From the NCBI RefSeq assembly GCF_000376425.1, contig NZ_AQWL01000006.1, forward strand, positions 87,046-151,045: a stretch of DNA of 64,000 nt, given 5' to 3'. Positions within the stretch are counted from its first letter, which is position 1. Each line of letters opens with the position of its first letter. Source of the stretch: Thiobacillus denitrificans DSM 12475. GTDB taxonomy: Bacteria; Pseudomonadota; Gammaproteobacteria; Burkholderiales; Thiobacillaceae. A program made the position numbers and the translations under genes. The notes under the pieces were generated by a model. The model saw nothing but the letters and a program-made list of their open reading frames with translations. It made no database searches and was not told where the DNA came from. Shown in pieces: positions 55,493 to 64,000 of this stretch.

Positions 55493-55869
55493 GGCCAGGC
55501 CGGCGTTCGGCCGGTAGGGGCGGGGAACGCCCGGCCGCCCGGTTTCAGTTCCGCATGGCCCCGCGTCTCGTTCCGGGGAAAACCTTCGACGGGACCGCGG
55601 GCATCGCGCTGGGAGTGGGGCAAGCGGTTGCCGACCTCGCCCGGTGCGTGACTCCGGGGCGATCGCTGCCCAAGCGTGCGCGTGTGCTCAAGTATGCCGT
55701 TCCGGCTCCGTTAAGATGGCACCCGTACCCCGGCTGGGTGCGGCCCGTACCGGCGATATCGGGGAGCTGGACGGAGAAGAATGAAGAATGCGGACAAATT
55801 CAAAATGGCTTCCGCGCTAAGTAAAGTCAATTGTGCAACCCTCCAGCCAAGAGAGGACGCTCTGCCTTG
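55493..55869. other. Intergenic region with GC hairpins
   Basis: 377 bp without a supported gene. Near the photolyase stop are GGCCG-GCGTT-CGGCC (55498-55512) and GGGCG-N5-CGCCC (55518-55532), probably a transcription stop without T-tract. The 3' end (55770-55830) is more AT-rich and may hold the promoter of the following cyclic-di-GMP gene. I looked for a cyclic-di-GMP riboswitch and saw none. Confidence 0.5.
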
Positions 55870-57981
55870 ATGCGATTGCCAGGACAAGACACCCACAGCC
55901 GCATCGGCATGCTGTTGCTGGCCGCGAGCATCCCGCTGCTGTTATGGCAGGCCGTGCCGGCCAACCAGTTGGTGATTTCGGCCCCGGCTTTCCTGGCGGC
56001 GCATTCGATGATGGAAATTTTTGCCGTCGTCATTGCAGCGCTGATCTTCTTTACCGGCCATGGCGCGCAGGAAACCATCCGCTCGGTGCGTTCCATCGTG
56101 CTTGGCTGCACCTTCCTGGCGGTGGCGCTGTTCGATACGCTGCATTTCCTGTCCTATCTCGGGATGCCGGATCTGGTCAGCCCCAACTCTCCCCACAAAT
56201 CGATCCTGTTCTGGCTGTGCGGCCGCATTGCCGCCGGCGTGGGGCTTCTGGCCTACATCCTGATTCCGGAGGCGCCTGCGCTGCGCGCCCCGATGCGGCG
56301 TCTCGCCCTCGCCGCCACGCTGTTGACGGTGGGGGCGATCGCGTATGGCTTTCTGGCTGCGCCGCAGGCCATGCCGGCCATGTACGTGCCCGGCATGGGG
56401 TTGACGATACTCAAGCTTGCGCTCGAATGGGGGGTGTTCATTTTCTACCTGGCGATTGCCGGAGTGCTGGCCCTGCGCCGCAACCGGGTGATCCACTGCG
56501 ATATCGGCAGCCTCATGCTGGCCTTGCTGTTGATGGCTGCGGGCGAACTGTTCTTCATCGTGTACGTCGAGGTGAGCAGCACCGCCAATCTGCTGGGGCA
56601 TGCCTACAAGGCGGTGGCCTACTATTTCCTCTATCTCGCGATCTATGCCGATGCCGTGAGCCGGCCATTCCGCCAGATGCGGCACATGCTCACCCATGAC
56701 GACCTGACCGGCCTGCCCAATCGCACCGCATTCAACGAGCAGCTCAATCTGGCGCTGGTGCGCGCCCACCAGGATGCGCCCTGCGCCGTCCTGTTGCTGG
56801 ATCTGGATCACTTCCAGAATGTGAACGACACGCTGGGCCACGAACAGGGCGATATGCTGCTGGTGGCCGTTGCCGGACGTCTCCGCGCCAGCCTGCCGAA
56901 AACGGCCTTCATGGCCCGCTTCAGCGGCGACGAGTTCGTGATCCTGCTGGAAAATGCAACGGTCGAGCGGGCCAGACAGGTGGGCCAGGCGCTGCTGCAG
57001 GCCATGACGCGCGAGTTCGACCTGGGCAACGACCGGCTGGGGATCAGCGCCAGCCTGGGCATCGTCATCTATCCGACGGACGGCGAATCGGCCAGTGCCC
57101 TGATGCGCTATGCCGACCTCGCCCTGCATCGCGCCAAATCGGCCGGACGCGACTGCCTGACCGTGTTCAGCCGCGATCTGTCGGAGGAAATCCAGCGCCG
57201 CGTGCTGCTGGAAGCGCGCCTGAAACATGCCCTGGAACGCAAGGAGCTTGCGCTGTACTACCAGCCCAAGCTGGAGATCCTGTCCGGTCGCCTGGTGGGC
57301 TGGGAGGCGCTGTTGCGCTGGCAGTCGCCGGAACTGGGTGCAGTCAGCCCGGAAGAGTTCATTCCGGTCGCCGAACAGAGTGGCTTGATCCTGCCGATCG
57401 GCGACTGGGTGTTGCGCGAGGCCTGCCGCCAGATGCGTGCGTGGCAGGATCTCGGCCTCACCGCCGGCAGCATGGCGGTCAACCTGTCGACGCGGCAGTT
57501 CCGGCAGAGGCATCTGGCCGAGGAAATCAGCACGGCGCTCAGCGACAGCGGACTGGCGCCCGCCGCGCTCGAACTGGAAATCACCGAGTCGTCCCTGATG
57601 GATAATCTGGCCGCCGCCGCCAGCGTGCTGGCCGAACTGGAGCAGCTGGGCATCCGCATCGCGGTGGACGATTTCGGCACCGGCTATTCGTCGCTGAACT
57701 ACCTGAAGATGTTTTCCATCCACTGCCTGAAGATCGACCGTTCGTTCATCCGTGACATTCCGGGCGACGAAAACGACACCGCCATCGTACGCACCATCAT
57801 CGCGCTGGCCCGAAGCCTGGACCTGACCGTGGTGGCGGAGGGCGTCGAGACGGACGCTCAACTGGCCTATCTGCGCGCCAACCACTGCGACCAGACCCAG
57901 GGCTATCTGTTCAGCCGGCCACTGCCGCCGGATGATTGCGTCAGCCTGATGCGCGCCGGTCTGCGCCGCGCGGCGGCGTAG
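55870..57981 (+). CDS. MASE3-GGDEF-EAL membrane protein
   Basis: 703 residues from the ATG at 55870 (a TTG at 55831 would add 13). An N-terminal MASE3-type membrane sensor of about seven helices (SMMEIFAVVIAALIF, LFDTLHFLSYLGMPDL), then a GGDEF domain with SGDEF at 352-356, then an EAL domain with EALLRW at 479, DDFGTGYSSLNYLK and the DRSFI loop. The cyclase motif begins with S and lacks the RxxD inhibitory site (PKTA there). EAL residues look intact, so phosphodiesterase activity is likely; cyclase activity is uncertain. Confidence 0.9.
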   Translation: MRLPGQDTHSRIGMLLLAASIPLLLWQAVPANQLVISAPAFLAAHSMMEIFAVVIAALIFFTGHGAQETIRSVRSIVLGCTFLAVALFDTLHFLSYLGMPDLVSPNSPHKSILFWLCGRIAAGVGLLAYILIPEAPALRAPMRRLALAATLLTVGAIAYGFLAAPQAMPAMYVPGMGLTILKLALEWGVFIFYLAIAGVLALRRNRVIHCDIGSLMLALLLMAAGELFFIVYVEVSSTANLLGHAYKAVAYYFLYLAIYADAVSRPFRQMRHMLTHDDLTGLPNRTAFNEQLNLALVRAHQDAPCAVLLLDLDHFQNVNDTLGHEQGDMLLVAVAGRLRASLPKTAFMARFSGDEFVILLENATVERARQVGQALLQAMTREFDLGNDRLGISASLGIVIYPTDGESASALMRYADLALHRAKSAGRDCLTVFSRDLSEEIQRRVLLEARLKHALERKELALYYQPKLEILSGRLVGWEALLRWQSPELGAVSPEEFIPVAEQSGLILPIGDWVLREACRQMRAWQDLGLTAGSMAVNLSTRQFRQRHLAEEISTALSDSGLAPAALELEITESSLMDNLAAAASVLAELEQLGIRIAVDDFGTGYSSLNYLKMFSIHCLKIDRSFIRDIPGDENDTAIVRTIIALARSLDLTVVAEGVETDAQLAYLRANHCDQTQGYLFSRPLPPDDCVSLMRAGLRRAAA

Positions 57982-57988
57982 AAACCCC

Positions 57989-58022
57989 AATGAAGAAGCC
58001 GGGCATGCCCGGCTTCTTCATT
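57989..58022. terminator. 34-bp perfect palindrome between convergent genes
   Basis: The 34 bases form a perfect palindrome with core GCCGGGCATGCCCGGC flanked by GAAGAA/TTCTTC. It lies between the MASE3 protein gene and the convergent fbp gene, and most likely ends transcription from both sides. The T-rich part is short. Confidence 0.8.
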
Positions 58023-58056
58023 CCAGCAAAACGCGATCCGAACCCGGACAGAGCGC

Positions 58057-59070
58057 TTACGCGGCCTTTACGTGATGGTAGCCGGTCACGGTGTCGACCT
58101 CGGTTTTGGAGCCGAGGATCACCGGCACGCGCTGGTGCAGGCCTTCGGGAGCGAGGTCGAGGATGCGCTGATAGCCGGTGGTGGCAGCGCCGCCGGCCTG
58201 CTCGACGATGAAGGCCATCGGGTTGGCTTCGTACAGCAGGCGCAGCTTGCCGGCCTTGGCGGGGTCCTTGGTGTCCTTGGGGTACATGAAGATGCCGCCG
58301 CGGGTGAGGATGCGGTGCACTTCGGCGACCATCGAGGCGACCCAGCGCATGTTGAAATCCTTGCCGCGCGGCCCGGTCTTGCCGGCCAGGCACTCGTCGA
58401 CATAGCGCTGCACCGGCTTTTCCCAGAAGCGCATGTTGGATGCGTTGATCGCGAATTCCCTGGTCTCGGTGGGGATCTTCATATTGGGGTGGGTCAGCAC
58501 GAACTCGCCGACGTCGCGGTCGAGCGTGAAGCCGTTGGTGCCGTGGCCGAAGGTCAGCACCAGCATGGTCGAGGAGCCGTAGATCGCGTAGCCGGCGCAG
58601 ACCTGCTGGGTGCCGGTTTGCAGAAAGTCTTCCATCTTGGCGGCGCGGCCCGCAACCGGGGCCTTGAGGATCGAGAAGATGGTGCCGACCGAGATGTTGA
58701 CGTCGACGTTCGACGAGCCGTCGAGCGGATCGAAAACCAGCAGGTACTTGCCGAGCGGATACTGGCCGGGAATGGCATACACCTCGTCCATCTCTTCCGA
58801 CGCCATGCCGGCGAGGTGGCCGGCCCACTCGTTGGAGCGGATCATGATCTCGTTGGTGATGACGTCGAGCTTCTTCTGTGTCTCGCCCTGCACGTTCTCG
58901 GAATCCAGCGAACCCATCACACCCAGCAGCGCGCCCTTGTTGACCGCGTTGGAAATCGCCTTGCAGGCAGTGACGACGTCGTTCAGCAGCGAGGTGAAAT
59001 CGCCGGTGGCGCCGGCGGTGCGACGCTGCTCTTCAATGATGAACTGGGTAAGGGTGGTGCCGGTGTGCAT
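58057..59070 (-). CDS. fbp: Fructose-1,6-bisphosphatase class I
   Basis: 337 residues from the ATG at 59070; GGAG lies 8 bases before it. Metal/substrate motif [13 protein letters not shown], plus [14 protein letters not shown] and the allosteric N-terminal region. It dephosphorylates fructose-1,6-bisphosphate for gluconeogenesis and regeneration of RuBP in the Calvin cycle, so it belongs with the cbb genes functionally although 53 kb away. A 16-bp palindrome is 57 bp upstream. Confidence 0.96.
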   Translation of the reverse strand: MHTGTTLTQFIIEEQRRTAGATGDFTSLLNDVVTACKAISNAVNKGALLGVMGSLDSENVQGETQKKLDVITNEIMIRSNEWAGHLAGMASEEMDEVYAIPGQYPLGKYLLVFDPLDGSSNVDVNISVGTIFSILKAPVAGRAAKMEDFLQTGTQQVCAGYAIYGSSTMLVLTFGHGTNGFTLDRDVGEFVLTHPNMKIPTETREFAINASNMRFWEKPVQRYVDECLAGKTGPRGKDFNMRWVASMVAEVHRILTRGGIFMYPKDTKDPAKAGKLRLLYEANPMAFIVEQAGGAATTGYQRILDLAPEGLHQRVPVILGSKTEVDTVTGYHHVKAA

Positions 59071-59126
59071 GATGACGGTCTCCAGAAAGTGGATAAACAA
59101 ATGGAAATATTAGAACAATCAAACAT

Positions 59127-59142
59127 TTTATCACGTGATAAA
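59127..59142. promoter_or_regulatory. Palindromic operator candidate upstream of fbp
   Basis: TTTATCACGTGATAAA is a perfect 16-bp palindrome in an AT-rich region 57-72 bp upstream of the fbp start. It contains T-N11-A spacings typical of LysR-type sites. CbbR control of fbp is possible but unproven. Confidence 0.5.
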
Positions 59143-59299
59143 GACAGTCAATCCCTTGTCCGGGACGATGAGATGAACGGAAGTCCCGGCCGAGGCTCAC
59201 CATTCGGACAGGCAGGCGGGGTGGCGTGCGACAGGTTCTTGCGGGATTTGCCGATTTGGGGCGGGGGGCCGTCGGTATACCATGCTGCGGCCGACGGAA

Positions 59300-60193
59300 T
59301 CAGTCAGTGCCGACGAGCTGATCCGAGCGGGTGAAGGTCCAGGTACGGGTGATCGACAGGATGTCGGCTTTCTTGCGCATGTCGTCGGGGAAGGCGGCGT
59401 AGGGCGAGGCGAGCTCGACGATCCTGACCGCGGCGGCATCGAGAATCTTGGAACCGGATGGCCGATCGATTTCGATCTTTTCGATGCGGCCATCGGCGTA
59501 GATCGACACGGTGAGCTTGAGGCTGCCGTATATGCCCTGGCGGCGCGCGGCTTCGGGATAGTTGACGTTGCCGATGCGCTCGACCTTGGCGACCCAGTCC
59601 TCGACATAGCGCGCAAACGCGTATTCCTTGACGTTGGCGCCGACGAAGGCGCGCTTGGGACGTTTCTGGTAATCGTCCCACTGCTGCGAGATGCGCGCCT
59701 GCAGCTGCGCCATTTCGCGCGCCTGCTGATTGAGCTGGCTGGTGTCGATGACGGGCTGAACCGGAGCGGGTGGCGCCGCCGCTGGCGTCTCTTGCAGCTG
59801 GGCGTCGGGCTGCAGCTGGCTCAACAGGGTTCTGGCCTGCTGTTCCAGTTCGGCCACGCGCGCCTGCAGCATCCTTTCTTCGCTGCCTGTCTGGGTTTCG
59901 CTGCTGGCGGGCAGTGGGCTTTTCTGCCGCCGCTCTTCGTCGGTGTTGCCGCCGCCCGCCAGGTTCACCTGCGCCAGCGCGTCGGGGCTGAGCGGCGATT
60001 CCGCGCTTCTGGCGTTGACCAGCACCACCTCCATCGGCACGCTGGTGTCCTCGAACAGGCGCGGGTTGATGTGCACGATCTGGGTCGACAGCAGCATGCC
60101 GTGCAGCGCTGCCGAAGCCAGCATGGCGAGCGCCATGCGCGTGCCTTGCCTGGAGGGTTTGGCGAGAGAAGGAGGCGAAGCGGCGGACACCAT
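59300..60193 (-). CDS. TonB-family energy transducer
   Basis: 297 residues. An N-terminal membrane anchor (about 20-36), a long alanine/glutamine-rich linker with coiled-coil-like stretches, then a C-terminal TonB domain (about 195-290: NYPEAARRQGIYGSLKLTV, IDRPSGSKILDAAAVRIVE). No exbB or exbD adjoins it. It starts 30 bp after the RNase II-family stop and is probably cotranscribed with it. Unlike ordinary TonB, the linker is poor in proline-lysine repeats. Confidence 0.85.
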   Translation of the reverse strand: MVSAASPPSLAKPSRQGTRMALAMLASAALHGMLLSTQIVHINPRLFEDTSVPMEVVLVNARSAESPLSPDALAQVNLAGGGNTDEERRQKSPLPASSETQTGSEERMLQARVAELEQQARTLLSQLQPDAQLQETPAAAPPAPVQPVIDTSQLNQQAREMAQLQARISQQWDDYQKRPKRAFVGANVKEYAFARYVEDWVAKVERIGNVNYPEAARRQGIYGSLKLTVSIYADGRIEKIEIDRPSGSKILDAAAVRIVELASPYAAFPDDMRKKADILSITRTWTFTRSDQLVGTD

Positions 60194-60222
60194 GCAAGCG
60201 AAAAATGAGGGGAAACCCGATT

Positions 60223-62091
60223 CTACGGAAGGGCGGTGCCGCTGTCAGGCGGCGTATCCAGGGTCTCCCGATACTCGGCGTGAAAGCTGATGTCGAGCAG
60301 ATCGATATCCGAGATCGCCAGCCGTACTTTAGCCCCCGGCACGATGCCGGCCACCGACGGCGCGCGCGTCACCATCGGCAAGCTGTCGAAGCGCACCAGA
60401 TCCTCGCGGATCACGTTGGCGGTCACCTCGCTCACGTTTTCCTGGATCAGCCAGCGCAGCATCCAGTAGCGCTCCAGGCGGCGCTGAAAGTCGTTGTAGG
60501 CGTCGTAGGCCAGCTCGAATTCGCGCACCACCGAAAACAGCTGCTCGCTGCGTGGCGGGTACACCGGGTCGGTCTGCTGCGCCAGCGAAATCAACTGGCG
60601 CTGGTTGACCAGGTCGACGTAGCGCCGCAGCGGCGAGGTCGACCACGCGTACTGGTCGACGCCCAGGCCCTGATGCGGATCGGGCGCGGTCGTCATGCGC
60701 GTCTTGCCGTTCGCCTGCGCGCGGTAAATGCCGGGCACCCGCTTTTCCGCTAGCCAGCCACCCCAGTGCGTATTGGCAAAAATCATCAGCTCCGACACCA
60801 CCTTGTCGATCGGGCTGCCGCGCTTGCGCGGCACGATGTCGATGCGTTCGCCGTCGAGCTTGAAACTGTAATCGACGCGGTCGGCCGCGTCGGCCTTGCC
60901 GCGCCCGGCTTCCAGCACGGCGGCGAAATCCCACAGCCAGACCAGTTCGCGGCGGTAGGGATAATCCGTGCCCGTGGGGTTGCCGAGGGTGTCGGCGTTG
61001 AATTGAACTTCGAGTGTCTCGTGGCGCAGATTGTCGGCGATGTGCACCATTTCCAGCTTGGTCTCGGTGCCGAGTACGCGCAGATCGGGGGCCACGTCGA
61101 CGTACAGCGACAGCGCCGGGCAGTCGTGCGACTCGCCCAGCGTGTAATGGTGGATCAGCGCCTCCGGCAGCATGGTGATCTTGTCGCCGGGGTAATAGAC
61201 GGTCGACAGCCGTTCGCGCGCCACCCGGTCGAGTTCCGAGCCGGGCGCGATGCCGAGCGCCGGCGCGGCGATGTGGATGCCGACGCGGACGCGGCCGTCG
61301 CCGAGCCACTCTACCGACAATGCGTCGTCGATTTCGGTGGTCGCCTCGTCGTCCATTGAGAACGCGCGCACGTGGCTGCGCGGGAGTTCAGGCGGATCGA
61401 TGGACTCGGCCACCGGCGCAAAGCCGGTGCCGCGCGGAAAGTACTCCAGTAGGAAGCTCGCCAGATGGAAGTCGAGCGTCGACGGGATCGCGCCGCAGCG
61501 CTCGATCAGCCGCAGTTGCGACAAGCCCGTGGCCGTCGCCGCGTCGTCCAGCGCCTTGTATTCCAGCGTGTTCTTGTCCGGCGCGATAAGGATGCGCGGA
61601 ATCAGCGAGGCGTATTCGGGCGGCAGCCGGAAGGCTGCGAGTTCGGCCGCCAGATGCGCCTGCCTTTCCGCCGCCAGCCGCTTCTTCTTCAGCCCGGCCT
61701 TGGCTGCCGCCAGCGTCTCGGCGGGTGCCGGGCGGTAGCGGCCGCGGCCCTTCTTGTGGAAATAGATCGGCGAGGCGTGCAGCTTCAGCAGCAGCGCCAC
61801 CGCTTCCGGTGGCGTTGGCGCGTGGCCGTAATACTCTCGCGCCAGCTGTTCGAAGCCGAATTCGTCGCTGCCCGCCGCCTCCCACAGGAAGTCGGCGTCG
61901 AGGTCGCCGCTCAGCGTCTCGGCTTCGCCCATCACCTCGGCAGGGGCAGGCGTGGCAAAGCGCAACAGGATATTGGCCGCCTTGATCTTGCTGCGCTTGC
62001 CGGATGCAGTTTCCACCTGCGCCGTGGCGTCGGTTTCGGACAGGATGGAGCCGGCCTTGAAATGGCCGTCCTCTTCAAAAATGAGGTGCAT
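60223..62091 (-). CDS. RNase II family (RNB) exoribonuclease
   Basis: 622 residues. N-terminal region without a clear cold-shock domain, then the RNB catalytic domain with SMDDEATTEIDDALSVE (the acidic cluster) and the downstream YAWSTSPLRRYVDLVNQRQL. It degrades RNA 3' to 5'. The final 60 residues look like a small beta-barrel (GIVPGAKVRLAISDID). It follows the esterase gene by 6 bp and precedes tonB. Confidence 0.9.
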   Translation of the reverse strand: MHLIFEEDGHFKAGSILSETDATAQVETASGKRSKIKAANILLRFATPAPAEVMGEAETLSGDLDADFLWEAAGSDEFGFEQLAREYYGHAPTPPEAVALLLKLHASPIYFHKKGRGRYRPAPAETLAAAKAGLKKKRLAAERQAHLAAELAAFRLPPEYASLIPRILIAPDKNTLEYKALDDAATATGLSQLRLIERCGAIPSTLDFHLASFLLEYFPRGTGFAPVAESIDPPELPRSHVRAFSMDDEATTEIDDALSVEWLGDGRVRVGIHIAAPALGIAPGSELDRVARERLSTVYYPGDKITMLPEALIHHYTLGESHDCPALSLYVDVAPDLRVLGTETKLEMVHIADNLRHETLEVQFNADTLGNPTGTDYPYRRELVWLWDFAAVLEAGRGKADAADRVDYSFKLDGERIDIVPRKRGSPIDKVVSELMIFANTHWGGWLAEKRVPGIYRAQANGKTRMTTAPDPHQGLGVDQYAWSTSPLRRYVDLVNQRQLISLAQQTDPVYPPRSEQLFSVVREFELAYDAYNDFQRRLERYWMLRWLIQENVSEVTANVIREDLVRFDSLPMVTRAPSVAGIVPGAKVRLAISDIDLLDISFHAEYRETLDTPPDSGTALP

Positions 62092-62097
62092 GAAAAA

Positions 62098-62655
62098 TCA
62101 GAAATCCAGAATGGTTTGGAAGTGGCGCTCGAACCCAGCGAAGCCGTGGTTGCCGCCGTCCTCGATGATCTGTCTGGCGCCCGCGTAGTAAGCGACGGCA
62201 TCGCGGTAGTCGAGCACTTCGTCGCCGGTCTGCGCCAGCAGCAGATAGCGTTCGGGGCGGGTGATCGCGGTCACGTCGAGCGCAGCGAGTTCGGCCAGGT
62301 GCGCCGCGGTGAGTTCCCATTTCTCGCCGCTGTGCCAATTGGTCTGCGGGCCGAGCGCGCCGCGCATCAGGACATGCGCATGCACCGCCGGATTGACCAG
62401 TACTGCCTTCCAGTCGTGCTTTTCCGCCAGATACGTGGCGTAGAAGCCGCCCAGCGAACTGCCGACCAGGGTGACCGGGCCAGGCCGGCGCGGCACCAGT
62501 TCCGCTTCAATCAGGGCGATGGCTTCGCGCGGGCTGTTGGGCAGCGCCGGACAATAGTAGTCGGCTGCCCGGCCGATAGCCGCTATGTGCTCGCCGAGCT
62601 GGCGGGCCTTGCCGGACGCGGGGGAGGAGTTGAATCCGTGGAGGTAGGCGATCAT
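62098..62655 (-). CDS. YqiA-like alpha/beta-hydrolase esterase
   Basis: 185 residues. The oxyanion HGF motif (IAYLHGFNSSPASGKA) and nucleophile elbow GSSLGGFYAT match the YqiA/YcfP family; a late H (GGNHGFAGFE) fits the catalytic histidine. Small cytoplasmic esterase of unknown natural substrate. First gene of the operon with the RNB enzyme and TonB. Confidence 0.88.
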   Translation of the reverse strand: MIAYLHGFNSSPASGKARQLGEHIAAIGRAADYYCPALPNSPREAIALIEAELVPRRPGPVTLVGSSLGGFYATYLAEKHDWKAVLVNPAVHAHVLMRGALGPQTNWHSGEKWELTAAHLAELAALDVTAITRPERYLLLAQTGDEVLDYRDAVAYYAGARQIIEDGGNHGFAGFERHFQTILDF

Positions 62656-62765
62656 CCGCGGATTTTACCGGGGCGGCCGGGATAACAGAAATTGTCGAGG
62701 GTCGAACCGGTCACGCGCCGCCGCTCCCTCTGCGGAAACGGTGAGGGCGGGTACCCGGGGAAGAT

Positions 62766-63158
62766 TCATGATGGCAGTCGCCACGCGTCGAGCGCGGCTA
62801 GCAGCTGGCTGAAAATGGCGTCTAGTTCACTGCCCAGGCCGTCGAGCTGCAGGTTGGCGTAAGGCTGGAACACGCGGGAAGCCGGGCGGTGGGCAACCCA
62901 GGTCAGACCGTTTTCTGCATACAGATGAATGCGCAGAGGGATATCGATGCCGGCGGTTTTGTCGGTAGCCCACACCTTGACGGCATAGTCGGGGCGGAAT
63001 ACTTCGAGGATCTGGTCGGCCGGCACCGCGATACCTTTCTGGGCGCAGTTGGCCTGGCCGTTGATGTGCGCGACCAGGCCCATCGGGTAGGCCGCAATCG
63101 TGGCGATGAGTTTTTCGGCGGCCTCGGGGACGCTGAGCGAAACGGCAAAGTGGATCAT
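62766..63158 (-). CDS. DUF302 domain protein
   Basis: 130 residues, DUF302 type: VPEAAEKLIATIAAYPMGLVAHI, then QILEVFRPDYAVKVW. No signal peptide is evident. Function unknown; members are widespread in proteobacteria. It is separated from the esterase gene by 110 bp, and its stop is not followed by a clear terminator. Confidence 0.82.
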   Translation of the reverse strand: MIHFAVSLSVPEAAEKLIATIAAYPMGLVAHINGQANCAQKGIAVPADQILEVFRPDYAVKVWATDKTAGIDIPLRIHLYAENGLTWVAHRPASRVFQPYANLQLDGLGSELDAIFSQLLAALDAWRLPS

Positions 63159-63482
63159 GTCTTCTCCAGAGCGGGCTGTGGCAGACTAAGACCGGCATTA
63201 TCGAACCCGCACAGCGCCCGCACAAATGCGTGCTCGCCAGGGCTATAAATGGCAGGCATCGTATTGGCGTGGCCGGGCATGCTGGCACACTTCCTGTGTG
63301 AGCATACGGCGAAACCCGACGCAACGCCGAATCTCGCATCCAAAGGCGCGCCGCTTCAGGCGAAAGCGCGAGAAGCGCGCAACGAACCGGAGCGGACGCA
63401 TGCACTGGATTGGGGCGTAATGCGATAAAACATGGTGCATACGGACGTGTGAAGCCTGTTTTTAATTCGACAGGAGCGCCTA
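63159..63482. other. Intergenic region upstream of cynS
   Basis: About 324 bp with no convincing gene. A small dyad CACAC-TTCCT-GTGTG lies at 63286-63300 and an AT-rich GATAAAAC segment at 63425-63432, with AGGAG at 63473-63477 before a short reading frame. I see no clear -35/-10 pair. Confidence 0.45.
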
Positions 63483-63608
63483 TGTCCGGCCCGGACAATC
63501 CATTCGACTCTGCTGAGTCAAGCCAACCCGAAAGGGAACCCCCTGCCGTTCGCCGGCAGTTTCATCCACCTCGTCAAGCATAAGGACCCTCATCATGACC
63601 CGCACTGA
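63483..63608 (+). CDS. Possible 41-residue leader peptide before cynS
   Basis: An ATG at 63483 preceded by AGGAG (63473-63477) opens a 41-residue frame that ends at 63608, overlapping the cynS start by 14 bases in another frame. The frame is rich in proline, serine and histidine (MSGPDNPFDSAESSQPEREP at the start). Overlap with the next start suggests translational coupling or a regulatory peptide. It could also be chance; conservation is needed to decide. Confidence 0.3.
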   Translation, partial: CPARTIHSTLLSQANPKGNPLPFAGSFIHLVKHKDPHHDPH

Positions 63609-64000
63609 AATCACCGACCTCATCCTCGCTGCCAAGCACAAGAAAGGCCTCAAATGGGCCGATATCGCCAAGAAGGTCGGCCAGAGCAAGGAATGGACAA
63701 CCGCCGCCCTGCTCGGCCAGATGACGCTCGACAAGAAACAGGCCGCCACCGTCGGCAAGCTGCTGGGCTTGCCGCCCGAAGCCGTCGACCAATTGCAGTG
63801 GGTGCCGTACAAGGGCAGCCTGCCGACCGCTGTTCCTGCCGATCCGCTGCTCTATCGCTTCTACGAGCTGATCATGGTGTACGGCACCACGATCAAGTCG
63901 CTGATCCACGAGGAATTCGGCGACGGCATCATGAGCGCGATCGATTTTTCGATGGATATCTCGCGGGTGGAGGACCCGAAAGGGGATCGGGTAAAGATTG
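63595..64000 (+). CDS. cynS: Cyanate hydratase (5' part, cut by window end)
   Basis: The first 135 codons are present. The N-terminal domain (KGLKWADIAKKVGQSKEWTTA) is helix-turn-helix-like and the catalytic domain has YRFYELIMVYGTTIKSLIHE and DGIMSAIDF, which hold the Arg, Glu and Ser of the active site in E. coli CynS. It converts cyanate and bicarbonate to ammonia and CO2, providing nitrogen and CO2. The last residues of the protein lie beyond the window. Confidence 0.95.
   Translation, partial: MTRTEITDLILAAKHKKGLKWADIAKKVGQSKEWTTAALLGQMTLDKKQAATVGKLLGLPPEAVDQLQWVPYKGSLPTAVPADPLLYRFYELIMVYGTTIKSLIHEEFGDGIMSAIDFSMDISRVEDPKGDRVKI

Noticed and set aside
55493-55869. Cyclic-di-GMP riboswitch before the GGDEF-EAL gene
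   Set aside because: No GEMM-type conserved core was found in the region.
63282-63298. Sigma-54 promoter upstream of cynS (CTGGCACACTTCCTGTG)
   Set aside because: The -24 part fits but the -12 part has GT instead of GC at the required spacing, so it fails the GG-N10-GC rule.

Overview
The window looks like a chromosomal segment of a GC-rich, chemolithoautotrophic betaproteobacterium, most likely a Thiobacillus-type sulfur oxidiser. This rests on a form IAq RuBisCO cluster (cbbLSQO), a class I fructose-1,6-bisphosphatase, several SulP anion transporters, gamma-carbonic anhydrases, cyanase, and housekeeping genes in betaproteobacterial arrangements (yqgE-ruvX-pyrR-pyrB-pyrC', coaBC-dut, rpmB-rpmG). 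The genus is an inference. I see no rRNA, tRNA, insertion sequence, prophage or CRISPR array.

Layout. 1-5.7 kb: a heptamer tandem repeat, a promoter region with LysR-type dyads, then cbbL, cbbS, cbbQ and cbbO, with large palindromic elements on both sides of cbbQ. 5.9-7.5 kb: a ribbon-helix-helix regulator with two palindromes, a spermidine-synthase-like protein and a small basic protein. 7.5-17.5 kb (minus strand): a universal-stress-type protein, a SulP transporter, and six subunits of a Hyf/NDH-like membrane complex whose large subunit has lost all four nickel-iron cysteine ligands. 17.7-20.6 kb: a divergent sensor kinase and an NtrC-type sigma-54 activator. A GG-N10-GC (-24/-12) promoter lies in front of the usp-sulP-complex operon. 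20.7-22.1 kb: a PA2778/PA2779 peptidase pair. 22.2-28.0 kb: a second SulP flanked by two gamma-carbonic anhydrase paralogues, and a third SulP translationally coupled to a second stress-type protein.

28.3-44.4 kb: a PEP-CTERM protein, an OmpR-type two-component system, a thioredoxin overlapping a PIN-domain gene, nhaR/htpX, a TerC-family protein, an AI-2E/PerM-type permease, an RNA m5C methyltransferase, then a lipid group (acyl-CoA synthetase, FadL, MscS, desaturase) ending in an unusually long terminator, followed by rpmB-rpmG. 44.7-55.5 kb: radC, coaBC-dut, a diguanylate cyclase, lnt, the yqgE-ruvX-pyrR-pyrB-pyrC' operon and a photolyase. 55.9-64 kb: a MASE3-GGDEF-EAL protein, fbp, an operon of a YqiA-like esterase, an RNase II family protein and TonB, a DUF302 protein, and the 5' part of cynS.

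Main idea. The 7.5-28 kb block, 2 kb from RuBisCO, looks like a regulated inorganic-carbon or anion-handling island. It holds three SulP carriers (two with a coiled-coil insertion unlike the third), two gamma-carbonic anhydrases, two stress-type proteins, a NiFe-less proton-pumping complex, and a dedicated sigma-54 two-component system. By analogy with cyanobacterial NDH-1/Cup CO2 uptake, DAB complexes and BicA, it could energise bicarbonate accumulation. Sulfate export by a sulfur oxidiser is the main alternative. This is inference from gene content; nothing in the sequence proves the substrate.
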